DNA from: Calothrix sp. PCC 7716
GTDB taxonomy: Bacteria; Cyanobacteriota; Cyanobacteriia; Cyanobacteriales; Nostocaceae
Assembly (NCBI RefSeq): GCF_019977735.1
Contig: NZ_AP025018.1
Coordinates: 930,001-994,000, forward strand
DNA length: 64,000 nucleotides
Direction: 5' to 3'
Shown here: positions 16,607 through 27,116 of the stretch, one piece after another
How the letters are laid out: every line of letters begins with the position of its first letter
How positions within the stretch are numbered: position 1 is the stretch's first letter
The notes under the pieces: model-generated
Seen by the model: only the letters and a program-made list of their open reading frames with translations
Told to the model about the DNA's origin: nothing
Databases searched by the model: none
Position numbers and translations under genes: made by a program

Positions 16607-17347
16607 ATGACTCGAATTAATGGTTTTGTAGGGCGCCGTAACTTGTTGAAACTCGCAGGAATAGGAGGTGCGGGTATAGCAGCAAGCGCAGTTACTAGCG
16701 GATTGCTACTCAATGGTGAAGAAGCAGAAGCACAGACAACTCCTACAAAAACTGAAAAAAGACCCAAACCAGTATCACCTGATGAAGCGTTAAAAAAATT
16801 ACTGCGGGGAAATGAGCGTTTTGTAGCAGGTAAACGTGCGAATCCAAATCAATCTCAATTACGCTTGCTCGAAACTTCTGTAGCACAGTATCCGTATGCA
16901 TCAATTTTAGGATGTGCGGATTCGCGCGTTCCAGCAGAAATTGTTTTTGACCAGGGTTTAGGAGACTTATTTGTAGTTCGAGTTGCAGGAAACGTTGCCA
17001 GTCAAACAGCTATTGGTAGTTTAGAATTTTCGAGTGCAGTGTTGGGTTCGCAACTAATTGTAGTACTTGGACACGCTAAATGCGGCGCCGTAGTTGCAGC
17101 AGTCAAAGGAGACCCATTACCTGGAAGAATTGGTATATTTGTTGAAGAGATAAAACCTGCTGTAGAATCTGTAAGGCAAAAAACAGGTGACTTAGAAAAG
17201 AATTCAATTATTGCCAACATTCAATATCAAGTCAAAAAATTACCAGAGACTTCAACAATATTAGGTAACTTAGTCAAGGAAGGCAAACTCAAAATTGTTG
17301 GTGGTATCTATGACCTATCCAGCGGAAAAGTCACATTAGTAACCTGA
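16607..17347 (+). CDS. Tat-exported beta-carbonic anhydrase
   Basis: 246 residues. A twin-arginine signal (GRRNLLKLAG then a hydrophobic Ala/Gly-rich stretch, residues 9-36) predicts export of the folded, metal-loaded enzyme to the periplasm. The catalytic domain (about 58-246) has the beta-class zinc ligands Cys103, His156 and Cys159 in GCADSRVPAE and GHAKCGAV, with the Asp105-Arg107 dyad. It interconverts CO2 and bicarbonate, and an external location fits the cyanobacterial carbon-concentrating mechanism. Family call is firm; the physiological role is inferred. Confidence 0.93.
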   Translation: MTRINGFVGRRNLLKLAGIGGAGIAASAVTSGLLLNGEEAEAQTTPTKTEKRPKPVSPDEALKKLLRGNERFVAGKRANPNQSQLRLLETSVAQYPYASILGCADSRVPAEIVFDQGLGDLFVVRVAGNVASQTAIGSLEFSSAVLGSQLIVVLGHAKCGAVVAAVKGDPLPGRIGIFVEEIKPAVESVRQKTGDLEKNSIIANIQYQVKKLPETSTILGNLVKEGKLKIVGGIYDLSSGKVTLVT

Positions 17348-17446
17348 TAAATTTGGCAACGGATGATGAACGGATGTAACGGATGGTTGATTTTAAATAA
17401 CTAGTAAAAGCTTTCACACACCCTACCTTTGTTTGCAACCAATAAA

Positions 17447-20400
17447 TTATCCGTTGCATCCGTTATATCCGTTGCCAAGGGGAATTTGAATGATAAACTC
17501 TGTCCCTTCTCCCAAAGAGGAAATACACTCAATTTTTCCACCGTGTTTTTCTGTAATAATTTCATAGCTAATTGAAAGCCCTAATCCAGTTCCCTTTCCT
17601 TCAGATTTAGTTGTAAAGAAAGCATGAAAAATGTTATTTCTAATTGATTCTGGCATACCAGGGCCATTATCCGCAATACTAATTTTTACCTGCTGATTCT
17701 CTAGAGAAGTACTAATTACAATTTGATTAGGATTTTTTTCAATTTCTATGTAACTTTTGCCCAAATTAGACTCATCTATTGCATCAATTGCATTGGCAAT
17801 TAAGTTAGTAAATACTTGATTTAGCTGTCCAGGGAAGCATTCTACTGGAGGTAAATCTCCATATGATTTAATAATTTGGATTGCAGGACGTTGGGGTTTT
17901 GCTTTTAAACGATGAGATAAAATAATTAAAGTAGAATCAATTCCCTCATGGATATTAATGGCTTTTTTCTCATTACCATCGGTACGGGAATAATTCCGTA
18001 ACGACAGCATAATATCTTTAATGCGGTCGGTACCTAGTTTCATCGAATCGAGCATTTTGAGTAAATCTTCGATTAAAAACTCTAAGTCAATATTTTCAAT
18101 TTCTGATGCTATTTCTTTTCCTGGGTTGGGAAGTACATCTTGATATAACTTAACCAAATGAATTAAATCTTTTACATATTCTTTAGCGTGAGATAAATTA
18201 CCAGAAATAAAGCTAACAGGATTATTGACTTCGTGAGCAATACCCGCAACCATTTGACCAAGGGCAGAAATTTTTTCTGTTTGAATGAGTTGAGATTGGG
18301 TATTTTGTAGTTTAATTAATGTTTGTTCTAAATCTGTTGACTTTTGCCTTAATTCAGCTTCTGATTTTTGTAAGAGGTCGGATTTTTCTTGCTCATGAGC
18401 TAACAAACGCGCGTTTTTAATAGCAATTGCTGCCTGGGAAGCAAGTACTTTAATTAGTGATAATCTCTCAGAAGTAAATGCACTGAATGTCAGATTGTTT
18501 TCTAAATAAATTAGACCAACAAACTTTGTTTGATATAGAATAGGGACACAAAGTATGGATTTAGTTTGATGTTGCTGGATGTAAGGGTCTTGACTATAAA
18601 TTTGTTCTGTGGCATTACTGAGAACTACTATTTCCTGGCTTTTGGCAACATAGTTAATAATAGATTTCGGAATATTATCGCTCTCTTCTACTAGCATTGA
18701 TTGCACAACTATATGATTAAGTTGCTCGTCTGTAGAAATTGCTTCGATAAACAAATTATTATCTTTTTGTAATATCAAACAACCTTTCTGGGCGCCAGTA
18801 TTTTCAATAATAATATGTAACAACTTGCTAGGCAAATTTTCTAAATTGATTTCGCTCTGTATCGCTGATGATGCTTTAATAACTGTAGCTAAATCAAGAA
18901 TTTGACTGGTGCTGCTAGTACTAGCCGTTGTCTTGTTAATCGTCTTAGCAATAATTTGATACTTGCCTTCCTCTATATTAGTAGGATTCATGTAACCAAT
19001 AATAAAGCTTGGGTAGCGTTTTTCTAAGTCTCTAACTTTTGCCACAGCACCCCAACGATTATAGCCGTAGTATGCATCTGTCATGTAGGTTTTAGCTATT
19101 TTATGTTTACCTAACGACAAATAAAATTTAGCTGCTAGTTCGTTTGCAAGGGCTTCTTCTTGAATATAACCATTTTCTGCCGCATTAGCAATTGCTTTAT
19201 CGTAATATTCCATCGCTTGATAGTTTTGACCAAGCAGACGATATTTTTCTGCTTCAACCAATTCATATTTATTTTGAAAATTCATGGGGGCATGATACGC
19301 CCAAAGCTTTAATTTATCTTGATTTGCTTCTAATGCAGCCAGTATTTCAATCAGCTGTGTACTTTGGGAATCAAAATATACTGCTAGTCTTGCTAGAGAA
19401 TCATAGAAATGTAAGATAGGCCCGTATAGGCATCCCGCGACCGCATCTAAATAAACTCCAGCTTGTTCTGCGTTAACCACAGCTTGATCATATTCCTCAA
19501 ATAGATAACAGAGGATAAGTTTGTGGAGATAAAAGAAATGGATTCCAATTCGGTCATTTGCCACAACTTGAAGAGGTAGCGTAGTTTCTTCGTTGTAAAC
19601 TTTACCAACTAAATAACAGGGTTGCTCAACTTGACTTGTTAAATTTAAAAGTACCTGTTGTAAGATAGTACGATGATTTAAACTAGCTGCTTGCGTGAAT
19701 TTAATTAAAATATCACCAACATCTGCTATTTCCCGTGACAATGAAGTGAGTTCCTGAGCCGCAAAATAAGCATATTGGAATCGGTTAATAGTCGCATGAC
19801 CTGCATATTCTAAATCTCCATTTTCTAATCCACTCTCGTATGCTTTCTGAAAAAGATGTAAAGTATTCCGAACATGTTCTTTGCCGTGTTTTGTAGATAC
19901 AGCCACCATAAAAAACGTCTTAGCTTTTAACTGTAAAGCATTTAACTGCTCTACAAGACTTAAAGCCAATTGACCAAATTGATAACAAGCTTCAATATCT
20001 TGACAAAATCCTTGCAAAATTAGCCCATAAGTAGCGTATGCAAAGGTCGAAAAAGGAGCATTCCCATATTTAATTGATAGATTTACTTGAGAAAATACAG
20101 TTAGCGGAAATAATGCAGGCGCCGCAGTAATAGTTGGAAAACAGGTAATTGATAGCATTCGCATGGCTGCTAGCTGGTAAGCATCCGTCATTAGAGGTAG
20201 GTTTATTAAATCAGCGATGCATTTTTCTTGTAAGTAGCTTGCTGTTTCTTGTAAAGCTAACCCAACATCAGCAGGTGTAGGTGTTTCTGGTAGTTTAACA
20301 CCTAGTAACTCTAATACTTGTAGTCCAAGCTTAACGGCATCTATTAATTTATTTTGCGCTATTTCGGTTTGGATTTTAACTTCATAAACTTTAACTTTAT

Positions 20401-22936
20401 CCAAAATATTCTTTGCCTGACGCAGAACAATATCAGCCCATTGTTCTGTGTCGAAAAAATTTCCAGTTAGATAAGCAGCTTCTGCCGCTTCTTCATGCAT
20501 TAATAAGGTTAAATTATATTCAGAATCCCAACTAGAAGGTGATAATAACTCTAACCCAACAGACAAATATTTAAAGGCGCCTTCGTAAGCTGCTGATGCT
20601 TTAGCTTTTCTACCTGCAATTAAATTGAGCCTTGCTAATTCATATTTTTCTGATTGTGTTAGCCTATCAATTCCCACATTTAATTGATTTACAATATCAA
20701 ATATGTTTGATTCTAGTTGTTCTTGAGAGGTATTCTTTAAAAGTAATTCTCCAATTCTTTGATGAGTTTGTTTTTTTGATTTTTCTGGAATCAAAGCATA
20801 AGCCGCTTGTTGTACGCGGTCGTGTAAAAATCGATACTTAACGCGCGTTTCATCAAAGTTAAGTATTTTTAACTCTTCCGAAGAAAATAGTAATGGTACT
20901 TTATAATTATTATTAAGGGGTAATATTAAACCTTGTTGTAAAGCTGAGTGTAAAGCTGATGCGACAGTTAACAAAGTTTGCTCACTGACTGTTGCCAAAA
21001 CATCCAAGCTAAAACGTGAACCAATACAAGCAGCTAACTTTAATGCCATCTGCGTTTCTTCTGGAAGTTTTTGAATATTAGATGCAATTAACTCGACAAC
21101 ACTTTTATCTGCTATTCCTTTACTGAGTATATCTTGCATATCCCATACCCATTCTCCTTGGTCAAAATCAAACTGTAAAAGTTTTTCTTGATATAACGTC
21201 TTTAATAATTGAGTAATAAAAAATGGATTCCCCTGAGTTTTATAAAACAGTAACTCTGCCAAGTTGTCTGTTTTTTCTGTATTGCTTAATGTATCTGTAA
21301 GCATTTGTTGAATGTGAGCCAGTTTTAACGGACGCAGGACAATGTTATTAATTACCGTTCCAGCTTGTTCTATTTCTGACAATGCATTAATTAACGGATG
21401 AGCAGAACTTACTTCGTTATCTCGATACGCTCCCATTAATAGTAAATAATTACTATTTAAATTAGTCATTAGAACTTGTATCATCTGTAAAGAAGCAGAA
21501 TCAGCCCATTGCAAATCATCCAAAAATAGTACTAGAGGATGTTCTGGTTGGGTAAAAACTTGAATAAATTGTTGAAATACTCTATGAAAACGCTTTTGCG
21601 ACTCTGTGGCGCCTAATTGAGCTACTTCAGGTTGCTTACCAATAATTAATTCAACTTCTGGAATAACATCAATTATAACTTGCCCGTTGGCGCCTAAAGC
21701 CGCTAATAATTTTTCTTGCCAATTCTGTAGTTTATCTGCACTTTCGCTAAGTAATTGTCGCATTAATGATTGAAAAGCTTGAATCAAAGAAGCATAAGGA
21801 ATATTACGTCCTAATTGGTCAAATTTGCCACTGATAAAATAGCCTTTTCGTTGTACTATTGGCTTATGTACCTCAGCAACTAAAGATGACTTACCAATAC
21901 CAGAGTACCCAGATACTAGTATAATTTCAGCCCTTCGGGCATAACCTTCGGTATCACTGTGACTTTGGTTAACGCGGTCAAATGCAGCTAAGAGAGTTGA
22001 TATTTCTTGTTCTCGTCCGTAGAGTTTTTGAGGAATCAAAAGTTGGGCTGCACAGTCTTTGTTTCCTGGTATAAATTGAGTTAGTTCTCCCATTTGCCCC
22101 AAATTTTCTATATGGTCGAGGCAAAATTCTAAATCGGCTAATAACCCAACTGCGGTTTGATATCTGTCTTCCGCATTTTTCGCCATTAACTTGGTAACAA
22201 TTGCTGCAATGGGTGCGGGAACTTCTGAGTTTAATTCTTGAATTGGCTTTGGTTGCCGAGCAAGATGACAATAAATTATTTCTAAAGGGTCTGAGCTAGT
22301 AAACGGTAGCTGACCTGAGAGTATTTCATAAAAAGTCACCCCTAAAGAGTAAAAATCACTGCGGTAGTCAACAACCCGGTTCATTCTTCCGGTTTGTTCT
22401 GGAGACATATACGCTAAAGTCCCTTCAATTTGATTGGGATTAGTCAATTGTGCAGTTTCTCTGTCTAAACGTGAAGCGATACTGAAATCTGTGATTTTGA
22501 CTTGTCCTGATTGGGGATTAATAATGATATTGCTGGGCTTAATGTCTTTGTGAATAATGTGGTGACTATGCAGCGACACTAGAGCTTTTACTAGTTGGAC
22601 GGCAACGCTGGCAAAATATTCAATAGATATTTTCCTACTACAAAGGAATTTTGTAAGACTGATACCACCAAAATCCTGTAATACCAAGATTAAGCGATAA
22701 GAGTAATTTTCTAACTGCAAAACTTTGACGATTCCCTCTAAATCGAGGTTTTCTGTGAGAATATATTCATGTTTGAGGCGAGCTATCTGCTCTAAGGTCG
22801 GATACTCTGCGGCTAAAACCTTGAGGATAACGTTTTGCTTGTGTAATTGCGACACACCTCGATAAATAATCGTATTTAGTCCCTCGTCAATCACTTCGGT
22901 AATTTCGTAACCTGGAAGATTAATAGCGGAAAGCAT
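17447..22936 (-). CDS. Trifunctional Ser/Thr kinase / AAA-type ATPase / GAF / sensor histidine kinase
   Basis: 1829 residues. Order: Ser/Thr kinase domain (about 8-275; Lys39, catalytic HKD at 129-131, DFS at 150-152 in place of DFG); an AAA-type ATPase (about 305-560; P-loop GYSGIGKSS and LVLFLDDLQWAD Walker B); a long helical TPR-like region (about 600-1300); a GAF sensor domain (about 1390-1530); a coiled coil; and a histidine kinase (H-box GIAHEVNNPVSF, N-box and a GTGLGLS G-box). This is the large hybrid kinase family typical of heterocystous cyanobacteria, linking eukaryote-type and two-component signalling. No response regulator is adjacent. The last residues GNGYNGCNG are encoded by an AACGGATATAACGGATGC repeat also seen near 17358-17390 and 62401. 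Confidence 0.95.
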   Translation of the reverse strand: MLSAINLPGYEITEVIDEGLNTIIYRGVSQLHKQNVILKVLAAEYPTLEQIARLKHEYILTENLDLEGIVKVLQLENYSYRLILVLQDFGGISLTKFLCSRKISIEYFASVAVQLVKALVSLHSHHIIHKDIKPSNIIINPQSGQVKITDFSIASRLDRETAQLTNPNQIEGTLAYMSPEQTGRMNRVVDYRSDFYSLGVTFYEILSGQLPFTSSDPLEIIYCHLARQPKPIQELNSEVPAPIAAIVTKLMAKNAEDRYQTAVGLLADLEFCLDHIENLGQMGELTQFIPGNKDCAAQLLIPQKLYGREQEISTLLAAFDRVNQSHSDTEGYARRAEIILVSGYSGIGKSSLVAEVHKPIVQRKGYFISGKFDQLGRNIPYASLIQAFQSLMRQLLSESADKLQNWQEKLLAALGANGQVIIDVIPEVELIIGKQPEVAQLGATESQKRFHRVFQQFIQVFTQPEHPLVLFLDDLQWADSASLQMIQVLMTNLNSNYLLLMGAYRDNEVSSAHPLINALSEIEQAGTVINNIVLRPLKLAHIQQMLTDTLSNTEKTDNLAELLFYKTQGNPFFITQLLKTLYQEKLLQFDFDQGEWVWDMQDILSKGIADKSVVELIASNIQKLPEETQMALKLAACIGSRFSLDVLATVSEQTLLTVASALHSALQQGLILPLNNNYKVPLLFSSEELKILNFDETRVKYRFLHDRVQQAAYALIPEKSKKQTHQRIGELLLKNTSQEQLESNIFDIVNQLNVGIDRLTQSEKYELARLNLIAGRKAKASAAYEGAFKYLSVGLELLSPSSWDSEYNLTLLMHEEAAEAAYLTGNFFDTEQWADIVLRQAKNILDKVKVYEVKIQTEIAQNKLIDAVKLGLQVLELLGVKLPETPTPADVGLALQETASYLQEKCIADLINLPLMTDAYQLAAMRMLSITCFPTITAAPALFPLTVFSQVNLSIKYGNAPFSTFAYATYGLILQGFCQDIEACYQFGQLALSLVEQLNALQLKAKTFFMVAVSTKHGKEHVRNTLHLFQKAYESGLENGDLEYAGHATINRFQYAYFAAQELTSLSREIADVGDILIKFTQAASLNHRTILQQVLLNLTSQVEQPCYLVGKVYNEETTLPLQVVANDRIGIHFFYLHKLILCYLFEEYDQAVVNAEQAGVYLDAVAGCLYGPILHFYDSLARLAVYFDSQSTQLIEILAALEANQDKLKLWAYHAPMNFQNKYELVEAEKYRLLGQNYQAMEYYDKAIANAAENGYIQEEALANELAAKFYLSLGKHKIAKTYMTDAYYGYNRWGAVAKVRDLEKRYPSFIIGYMNPTNIEEGKYQIIAKTINKTTASTSSTSQILDLATVIKASSAIQSEINLENLPSKLLHIIIENTGAQKGCLILQKDNNLFIEAISTDEQLNHIVVQSMLVEESDNIPKSIINYVAKSQEIVVLSNATEQIYSQDPYIQQHQTKSILCVPILYQTKFVGLIYLENNLTFSAFTSERLSLIKVLASQAAIAIKNARLLAHEQEKSDLLQKSEAELRQKSTDLEQTLIKLQNTQSQLIQTEKISALGQMVAGIAHEVNNPVSFISGNLSHAKEYVKDLIHLVKLYQDVLPNPGKEIASEIENIDLEFLIEDLLKMLDSMKLGTDRIKDIMLSLRNYSRTDGNEKKAINIHEGIDSTLIILSHRLKAKPQRPAIQIIKSYGDLPPVECFPGQLNQVFTNLIANAIDAIDESNLGKSYIEIEKNPNQIVISTSLENQQVKISIADNGPGMPESIRNNIFHAFFTTKSEGKGTGLGLSISYEIITEKHGGKIECISSLGEGTEFIIQIPLGNGYNGCNG

Positions 22937-23059
22937 AATCTTACACTCTTTATTTTTGAAACTCTTTTATTAGAGTTCCCAGCGAGCGGGTCAAATTTAA
23001 CATAACTTATGTAAAAAAACTTAATATTTCCCGCTCTGCCGAAGTAAATGGGTCAGCTA

Positions 23060-24310
23060 CTATGCCCTTAAATCCCACTCCACTAAAAACTTTAGTAACC
23101 CACGTATGATGATACTTGGCACATAAGCGATTTCTTGGTTGGGAACCATCCGCAAATTTGGCAAGCGTTGAGTTAGCACTTCTAGCGCAATTCTGCCTTC
23201 CAAACGTGCAAGTGCTGCACCAACGCAGTAGTGGATACCCCCACCGAAAGCTAAATGCTTTCCGTTAGGTATGCGGTGAATATCAAAACGTTCTGGCTCT
23301 GTAAACTGAGTGTTATCGCGATTACCCGATGCATATAGTAGCTGCAAGCGGGCGCTTTTAGGTAACTGCACTCCACCTAATTCTACGGCTTCGGTAGTTG
23401 TACGAATTAATCCGGGTACTGGAGACTCAAAACGCATTACCTCTTCCACCGCATTAACTGCCAAACTCGGATTTTGGCGTAAAGCTTCTAATTGTTGGGG
23501 GTGTTGCACTAACAAAGCGACGCCGTTACCTATTAAATGAGCCGTAGTTTCATGTCCTGCAAATAACAACTGCATAACTAGGCTAATAATTTCTGGTGTT
23601 GAAAGATTTGCTTCTCCTTCCAAACTAGCATTAAGCAACCCAGTCAGTAAGTCATCTTGAGGATTTATAGAGCGCTGTTTTAAAATATCTGCAACGTAGT
23701 GCTGCAATGACACAAAGCTGCGAGCGCATCCAACATGCTGCTCTACAGGCGCCCCTCCAGAAAGTATTATCAACCAATCGTCACACCATTTTTTAACCGT
23801 TTGAATATCTTGACGGGGAATTCCCAAAAAATCACCAATAATAAATAGAGGTAATTTGGAAGCAAAATTGGAGATAATATCAACACACCCAGAATTAATC
23901 CAATCGTCCACTAGTGCATTTGCTGTTGCGTAGATATGAGGTTCTAATGCAGCAATGCGCGCGGGTGTCAATACGCTACTTACCAAACTACGAACGCGCG
24001 TATGTCCGGGTGGGTCGTTATCGACGAGGCTAGGACGTGGCATATCCGCATAGCCTTCTTTTAAAACAGCTTCTACCTCTGGACTGATTTCTATGTCCAC
24101 AAGATTCGAGTTAGCAGAAGAAAATCGACTTGTATCTTTTAATACTTGATTAATCTCCGCGTAACGAGTTACAATCCAAAGTTTGAGCATTGGACTGTAA
24201 AATACTGGGTATTCCTTTCTTGCTCTCGCATAGAATTCATAAGGATTTCCTTGGTGTTGTGGTGATAGAGGAGAGTAGTCAGTTTGTGCCACGCTGGTGT
24301 TATTAAGCAT
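23060..24310 (-). CDS. Cytochrome P450
   Basis: 416 residues, the usual size of soluble bacterial P450s. The I-helix oxygen-binding motif is LFAGHETTAHL (about 242-252), a variant ExxR lies in EEVMRFESP and its surroundings, and the heme-ligand loop is FGGGIHYCVGAALARLE with the thiolate Cys near 357. It hydroxylates or otherwise oxidises an unknown substrate using partner ferredoxin and reductase, neither of which is adjacent. No biosynthetic cluster surrounds it, so the substrate cannot be inferred. Confidence 0.95.
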   Translation of the reverse strand: MLNNTSVAQTDYSPLSPQHQGNPYEFYARARKEYPVFYSPMLKLWIVTRYAEINQVLKDTSRFSSANSNLVDIEISPEVEAVLKEGYADMPRPSLVDNDPPGHTRVRSLVSSVLTPARIAALEPHIYATANALVDDWINSGCVDIISNFASKLPLFIIGDFLGIPRQDIQTVKKWCDDWLIILSGGAPVEQHVGCARSFVSLQHYVADILKQRSINPQDDLLTGLLNASLEGEANLSTPEIISLVMQLLFAGHETTAHLIGNGVALLVQHPQQLEALRQNPSLAVNAVEEVMRFESPVPGLIRTTTEAVELGGVQLPKSARLQLLYASGNRDNTQFTEPERFDIHRIPNGKHLAFGGGIHYCVGAALARLEGRIALEVLTQRLPNLRMVPNQEIAYVPSIIIRGLLKFLVEWDLRA

Positions 24311-24378
24311 CGCTCTTGAGAAAATTGTACTAACTGTTTTGTCATTAACATTTGTTATAAATTATACAGCATTGCAAT

Positions 24379-24747
24379 ATGTTAAAATTTAATCAAAAAT
24401 ATTTTTATTTAACTCTTGTATTATTTTTAATAGAAGTATGTATAGCTGTTTTTGTCAATGATGTTTTTATACGTCCCTTTGTTGGTGATATTTTGGTCGT
24501 TATACTAATTTATTGCTTTATTAGAGCTTTTTGGGATATAAAGCCATCTGTAGTAGCCGTATCAGTTTTTACGTTTGCTTGTATTATTGAAGTTCTTCAA
24601 TATTTTAATTTTGTTAATAAACTAGGATTACAAAATAATAAGATATTAGCTATTGCCTTGGGTAGTACTTTTGATTGGAAAGATATAATTGCTTATGCTA
24701 TAGGCACTATAATAATTTTACAGTTAGCAAATTACAATAAGATTTAA
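24379..24747 (+). CDS. DUF2809 family membrane protein
   Basis: 122 residues with four hydrophobic segments (about 8-25, 34-50, 57-78, 95-118) and the DIKPSVVAVSVFTFACIIEVLQ and GSTFDWKDIIAYAIG motifs that I associate with DUF2809 (RseC/YkvI-unrelated, VanZ-like size). Function unknown. It is divergent from the P450 gene with a 68-bp gap. Confidence 0.75.
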   Translation: MLKFNQKYFYLTLVLFLIEVCIAVFVNDVFIRPFVGDILVVILIYCFIRAFWDIKPSVVAVSVFTFACIIEVLQYFNFVNKLGLQNNKILAIALGSTFDWKDIIAYAIGTIIILQLANYNKI

Positions 24748-24806
24748 CAACTATCGAGTATTACGCTGGCGCCAAAATTCCGTTTCTGCATTTTTATTTT
24801 GTGCGA

Positions 24807-26294
24807 TTAAGCAATCACTTTTATGGTTTTTAAACTGGTATCGGTACAACCTGTTAAAAAACCTCCTGATTTTTTGACTTCTTGAAGGTATTCTACAGCT
24901 TCTTTGGTTATGACTTCTCCAAGCATTAATACAGGAATACCCGGAGGGTAAGGACATATTGTTTCGGCGCTGATGCGCGAGTAAGTTTGGTCAAGTGGTA
25001 AGGTTTCGGATGCTGCAAAGTAAGCTTCGCGCGGTGATATATGTAATGAGTTGTTTAATGCTGTAAGATTATTCCATAAATATTTTGTACTATTTAGGTT
25101 TGTATTGTTTTTATTTACAGGCGCCATCTTAGCCAGGGTATTGAATGCTTGCATTAATTTATCGATGTCTTGTTGGGTGTTGCCGATGCTAATAATAAAT
25201 GTGAGATTGTGTAGTGATGCTAGTTCGCTTCTGATTTCTAGCTGGGTTTCTAAAATTTCGTCTGCTTCAAATCCTGTAATTCCTAGGTTGGAGACGTTTA
25301 TTGTTAAACGAGTTGGGTCTAAGTTGAATCCCCCCAACCCCCCTTGATAAGGGTAGCTCTGATATACTGATAATCCTGGGATTTTTTTAAGGTTTTGGCG
25401 TGCGGTGTGTGATATATGTAGGGTTTGAGTGATTAATGAGTGTCCTTGTAATGCCATTTGCGCGCGTGCTGCATCGAGTGAAGCCATTAGTATATAACTT
25501 GGGCTTGTTGATTGAACTAGTTGTAGTGCTTTACTGATTCGTTCGTAGTTTACTATGTTTCCTTGAGCGTGCAGCATCGATGCTTGTGTCATGGCGCCTA
25601 ATGTTTTATGTATAGATTGGACACAAATATCAGCACCTGCTGCTAACCCTGATGTGGGCAGGTCTGGATGAAAGGCAAAATGGGCGCCGTGTGCTTCGTC
25701 TAAAATTAATGGAATGTTGTATTCGTGTACTTTTTTTGCGATAGAAACTACATCACCACAAACTCCGTAATAAGTTGGATACACAATTAATACTGCTTTG
25801 GCATCAGGATGTTGATGCAGTGCTTGTGTAATACTTTCGGGTGTAATAGTATGGGCAATATCTAAAACTGCGTCGTATTCTGGATTGATAAAAATTGGTA
25901 TGGCGCCAGATAGTATTAACCCAGCAATTACCGATGAATGAACATTGCGCGGCAGAATTATTTTATCTTTGGCGCCACAGGTTGCCATAATTGCCGCTTC
26001 GATGCCGCATGTTGAACCATTTACTAAAAACCAAGTACGTGTGGCGCCGAATGCTTGTGCTGCTAACTCCTGTGCTTGGTTAATTACACCTTCTGGTGCA
26101 AATAAATTATCCAACTCAGTTAATTCTGGTAGGTCAGCAGCAAATACAGATTTACCAAATATATCTATAAGAGAAGGTGAAATTCCTACACCCCGTTTAT
26201 GTCCAGGGGTATAAAAAGGTGCATGTGATGATTTGGCACATTCATAAAGCGCAGTCAGTAAAGGTGTTTGAGCTTGCGAAAGACTATTCGTCAT
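24807..26294 (-). CDS. Orn/Lys/Arg decarboxylase family PLP enzyme
   Basis: 495 residues from ATG 26294; the TTG five codons upstream is less likely. It has the aspartate-aminotransferase fold of group-III decarboxylases: PFYTPGHKRG near the start, NGSTCGIEAAI (PLP phosphate site), DEAHGAHF and the Schiff-base Lys in SIHKTLGAMTQASML. The C-terminal domain follows (about 390-495, with CPYPPGIPVLMLGE). It decarboxylates arginine, lysine or ornithine in polyamine metabolism; the exact substrate cannot be fixed. It lacks the N-terminal wing domain of the large inducible enteric enzymes. Confidence 0.9.
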   Translation of the reverse strand: MTNSLSQAQTPLLTALYECAKSSHAPFYTPGHKRGVGISPSLIDIFGKSVFAADLPELTELDNLFAPEGVINQAQELAAQAFGATRTWFLVNGSTCGIEAAIMATCGAKDKIILPRNVHSSVIAGLILSGAIPIFINPEYDAVLDIAHTITPESITQALHQHPDAKAVLIVYPTYYGVCGDVVSIAKKVHEYNIPLILDEAHGAHFAFHPDLPTSGLAAGADICVQSIHKTLGAMTQASMLHAQGNIVNYERISKALQLVQSTSPSYILMASLDAARAQMALQGHSLITQTLHISHTARQNLKKIPGLSVYQSYPYQGGLGGFNLDPTRLTINVSNLGITGFEADEILETQLEIRSELASLHNLTFIISIGNTQQDIDKLMQAFNTLAKMAPVNKNNTNLNSTKYLWNNLTALNNSLHISPREAYFAASETLPLDQTYSRISAETICPYPPGIPVLMLGEVITKEAVEYLQEVKKSGGFLTGCTDTSLKTIKVIA

Positions 26295-26323
26295 TTTGAT
26301 AGATGGCAATGAGTAATTAAAAG

Positions 26324-26533
26324 ATGAGAGTAGAAAGTACGTTTATCTATTTAATTATGATTCCCAGTTTAATATCTATACCTGAACCTCAAATTCCTAC
26401 ACCCAACCCAAACCCATTACCTAACCCAGGTCCTGGTACTGCTCCTGACCCTGTACCGCAACCTATGCCTGAACCAGTACCGGCGCCTATTCCTCAGCCT
26501 GTGCCGGCGCCTATTCCGCAAACTGTGCCTTAA
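26324..26533 (+). CDS. Short proline-rich ORF (tentative)
   Basis: 69 residues: a hydrophobic N-terminus (about 7-18) then almost pure Pro-x-Pro repeats (PEPVPAPIPQPVPAPIPQ). It starts 29 bp upstream of and divergent to the decarboxylase gene. It could be a small secreted cell-wall-spanning peptide or a non-coding low-complexity run. No ribosome-binding site stands out. Confidence 0.35.
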   Translation: MRVESTFIYLIMIPSLISIPEPQIPTPNPNPLPNPGPGTAPDPVPQPMPEPVPAPIPQPVPAPIPQTVP

Positions 26534-26542
26534 TGTTAAGTT

Positions 26543-26608
26543 AGGACGGGCAGGATGCCCGTTCCACAAGAGGTTCTACAAGAGGTTCCACAAGAGGTTC
26601 CACAAGGG
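26543..26608. repeat. GACGGGCAGGATGCCCG palindrome plus CACAAGAGGTTC tandem units
   Basis: A CGGGCAGGATGCCCG hairpin is followed by three to four 12-bp units (ACAAGAGGTTCC). The same family (GGCAGGATGCC with CTCTTGTGG) occurs at 39001-39035 and 43609-43785. Confidence 0.65.
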
Positions 26609-26615
26609 TTTTTAA

Positions 26616-26981
26616 TTACTGATCTGAGATTTCAAAATCAGAGTTTTCACATAAGTTGACACCGTGAAGTTTTTCTTCTTGGTTGTGTTCGTTGATAATT
26701 TTCATATCATATAAACACTCATCGCGCTCACGGTCAAATTGTAGGTTAACTGATTGATCTTGCCAAACAACTTTGTCTTCAAGATTATCAACAAGATTTT
26801 CTCCCCAATCATCTTTATCAACATGCGACATTTTAACTTCACGAATTTTAAAGCTGCTGCTGTTGTGAAGCTGGATATTACATGCTTCTGCTAGTACAGC
26901 TTGTGAAGAGAGGGCTATAACTGGCAGTGTGACTATTGAGAACAAAATGCGAAAAGATTTATAAAGGATTGGTTTCCCCAT
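26616..26981 (-). CDS. Secreted protein of unknown function with a WGxxL motif
   Basis: 121 residues from ATG 26981, which has AGG 6 nt upstream; the longer frame from 27053 would put a non-typical extension before a good signal peptide (residues 1-31, ending VLAEA). The mature part CNIQLHNSSSFKIREVKMS…DDWGENLVDNL…CLYDMKIINEH resembles small periplasmic proteins with a WGxDLL motif and two cysteines. Family name not recalled. It is monocistronic, beside a repeat array. Confidence 0.7.
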   Translation of the reverse strand: MGKPILYKSFRILFSIVTLPVIALSSQAVLAEACNIQLHNSSSFKIREVKMSHVDKDDWGENLVDNLEDKVVWQDQSVNLQFDRERDECLYDMKIINEHNQEEKLHGVNLCENSDFEISDQ

Positions 26982-27116
26982 AATTACCTGAAGTGTTAGT
27001 AAGACGTTATTGTCTTGGAATAAATATACTTTATCTAATATTTGTAGAAACATTAAATTAATTTTTCATAAAAATAATTAACAAAACTATTGATATAATA
27101 GATACAGAAAAAATAT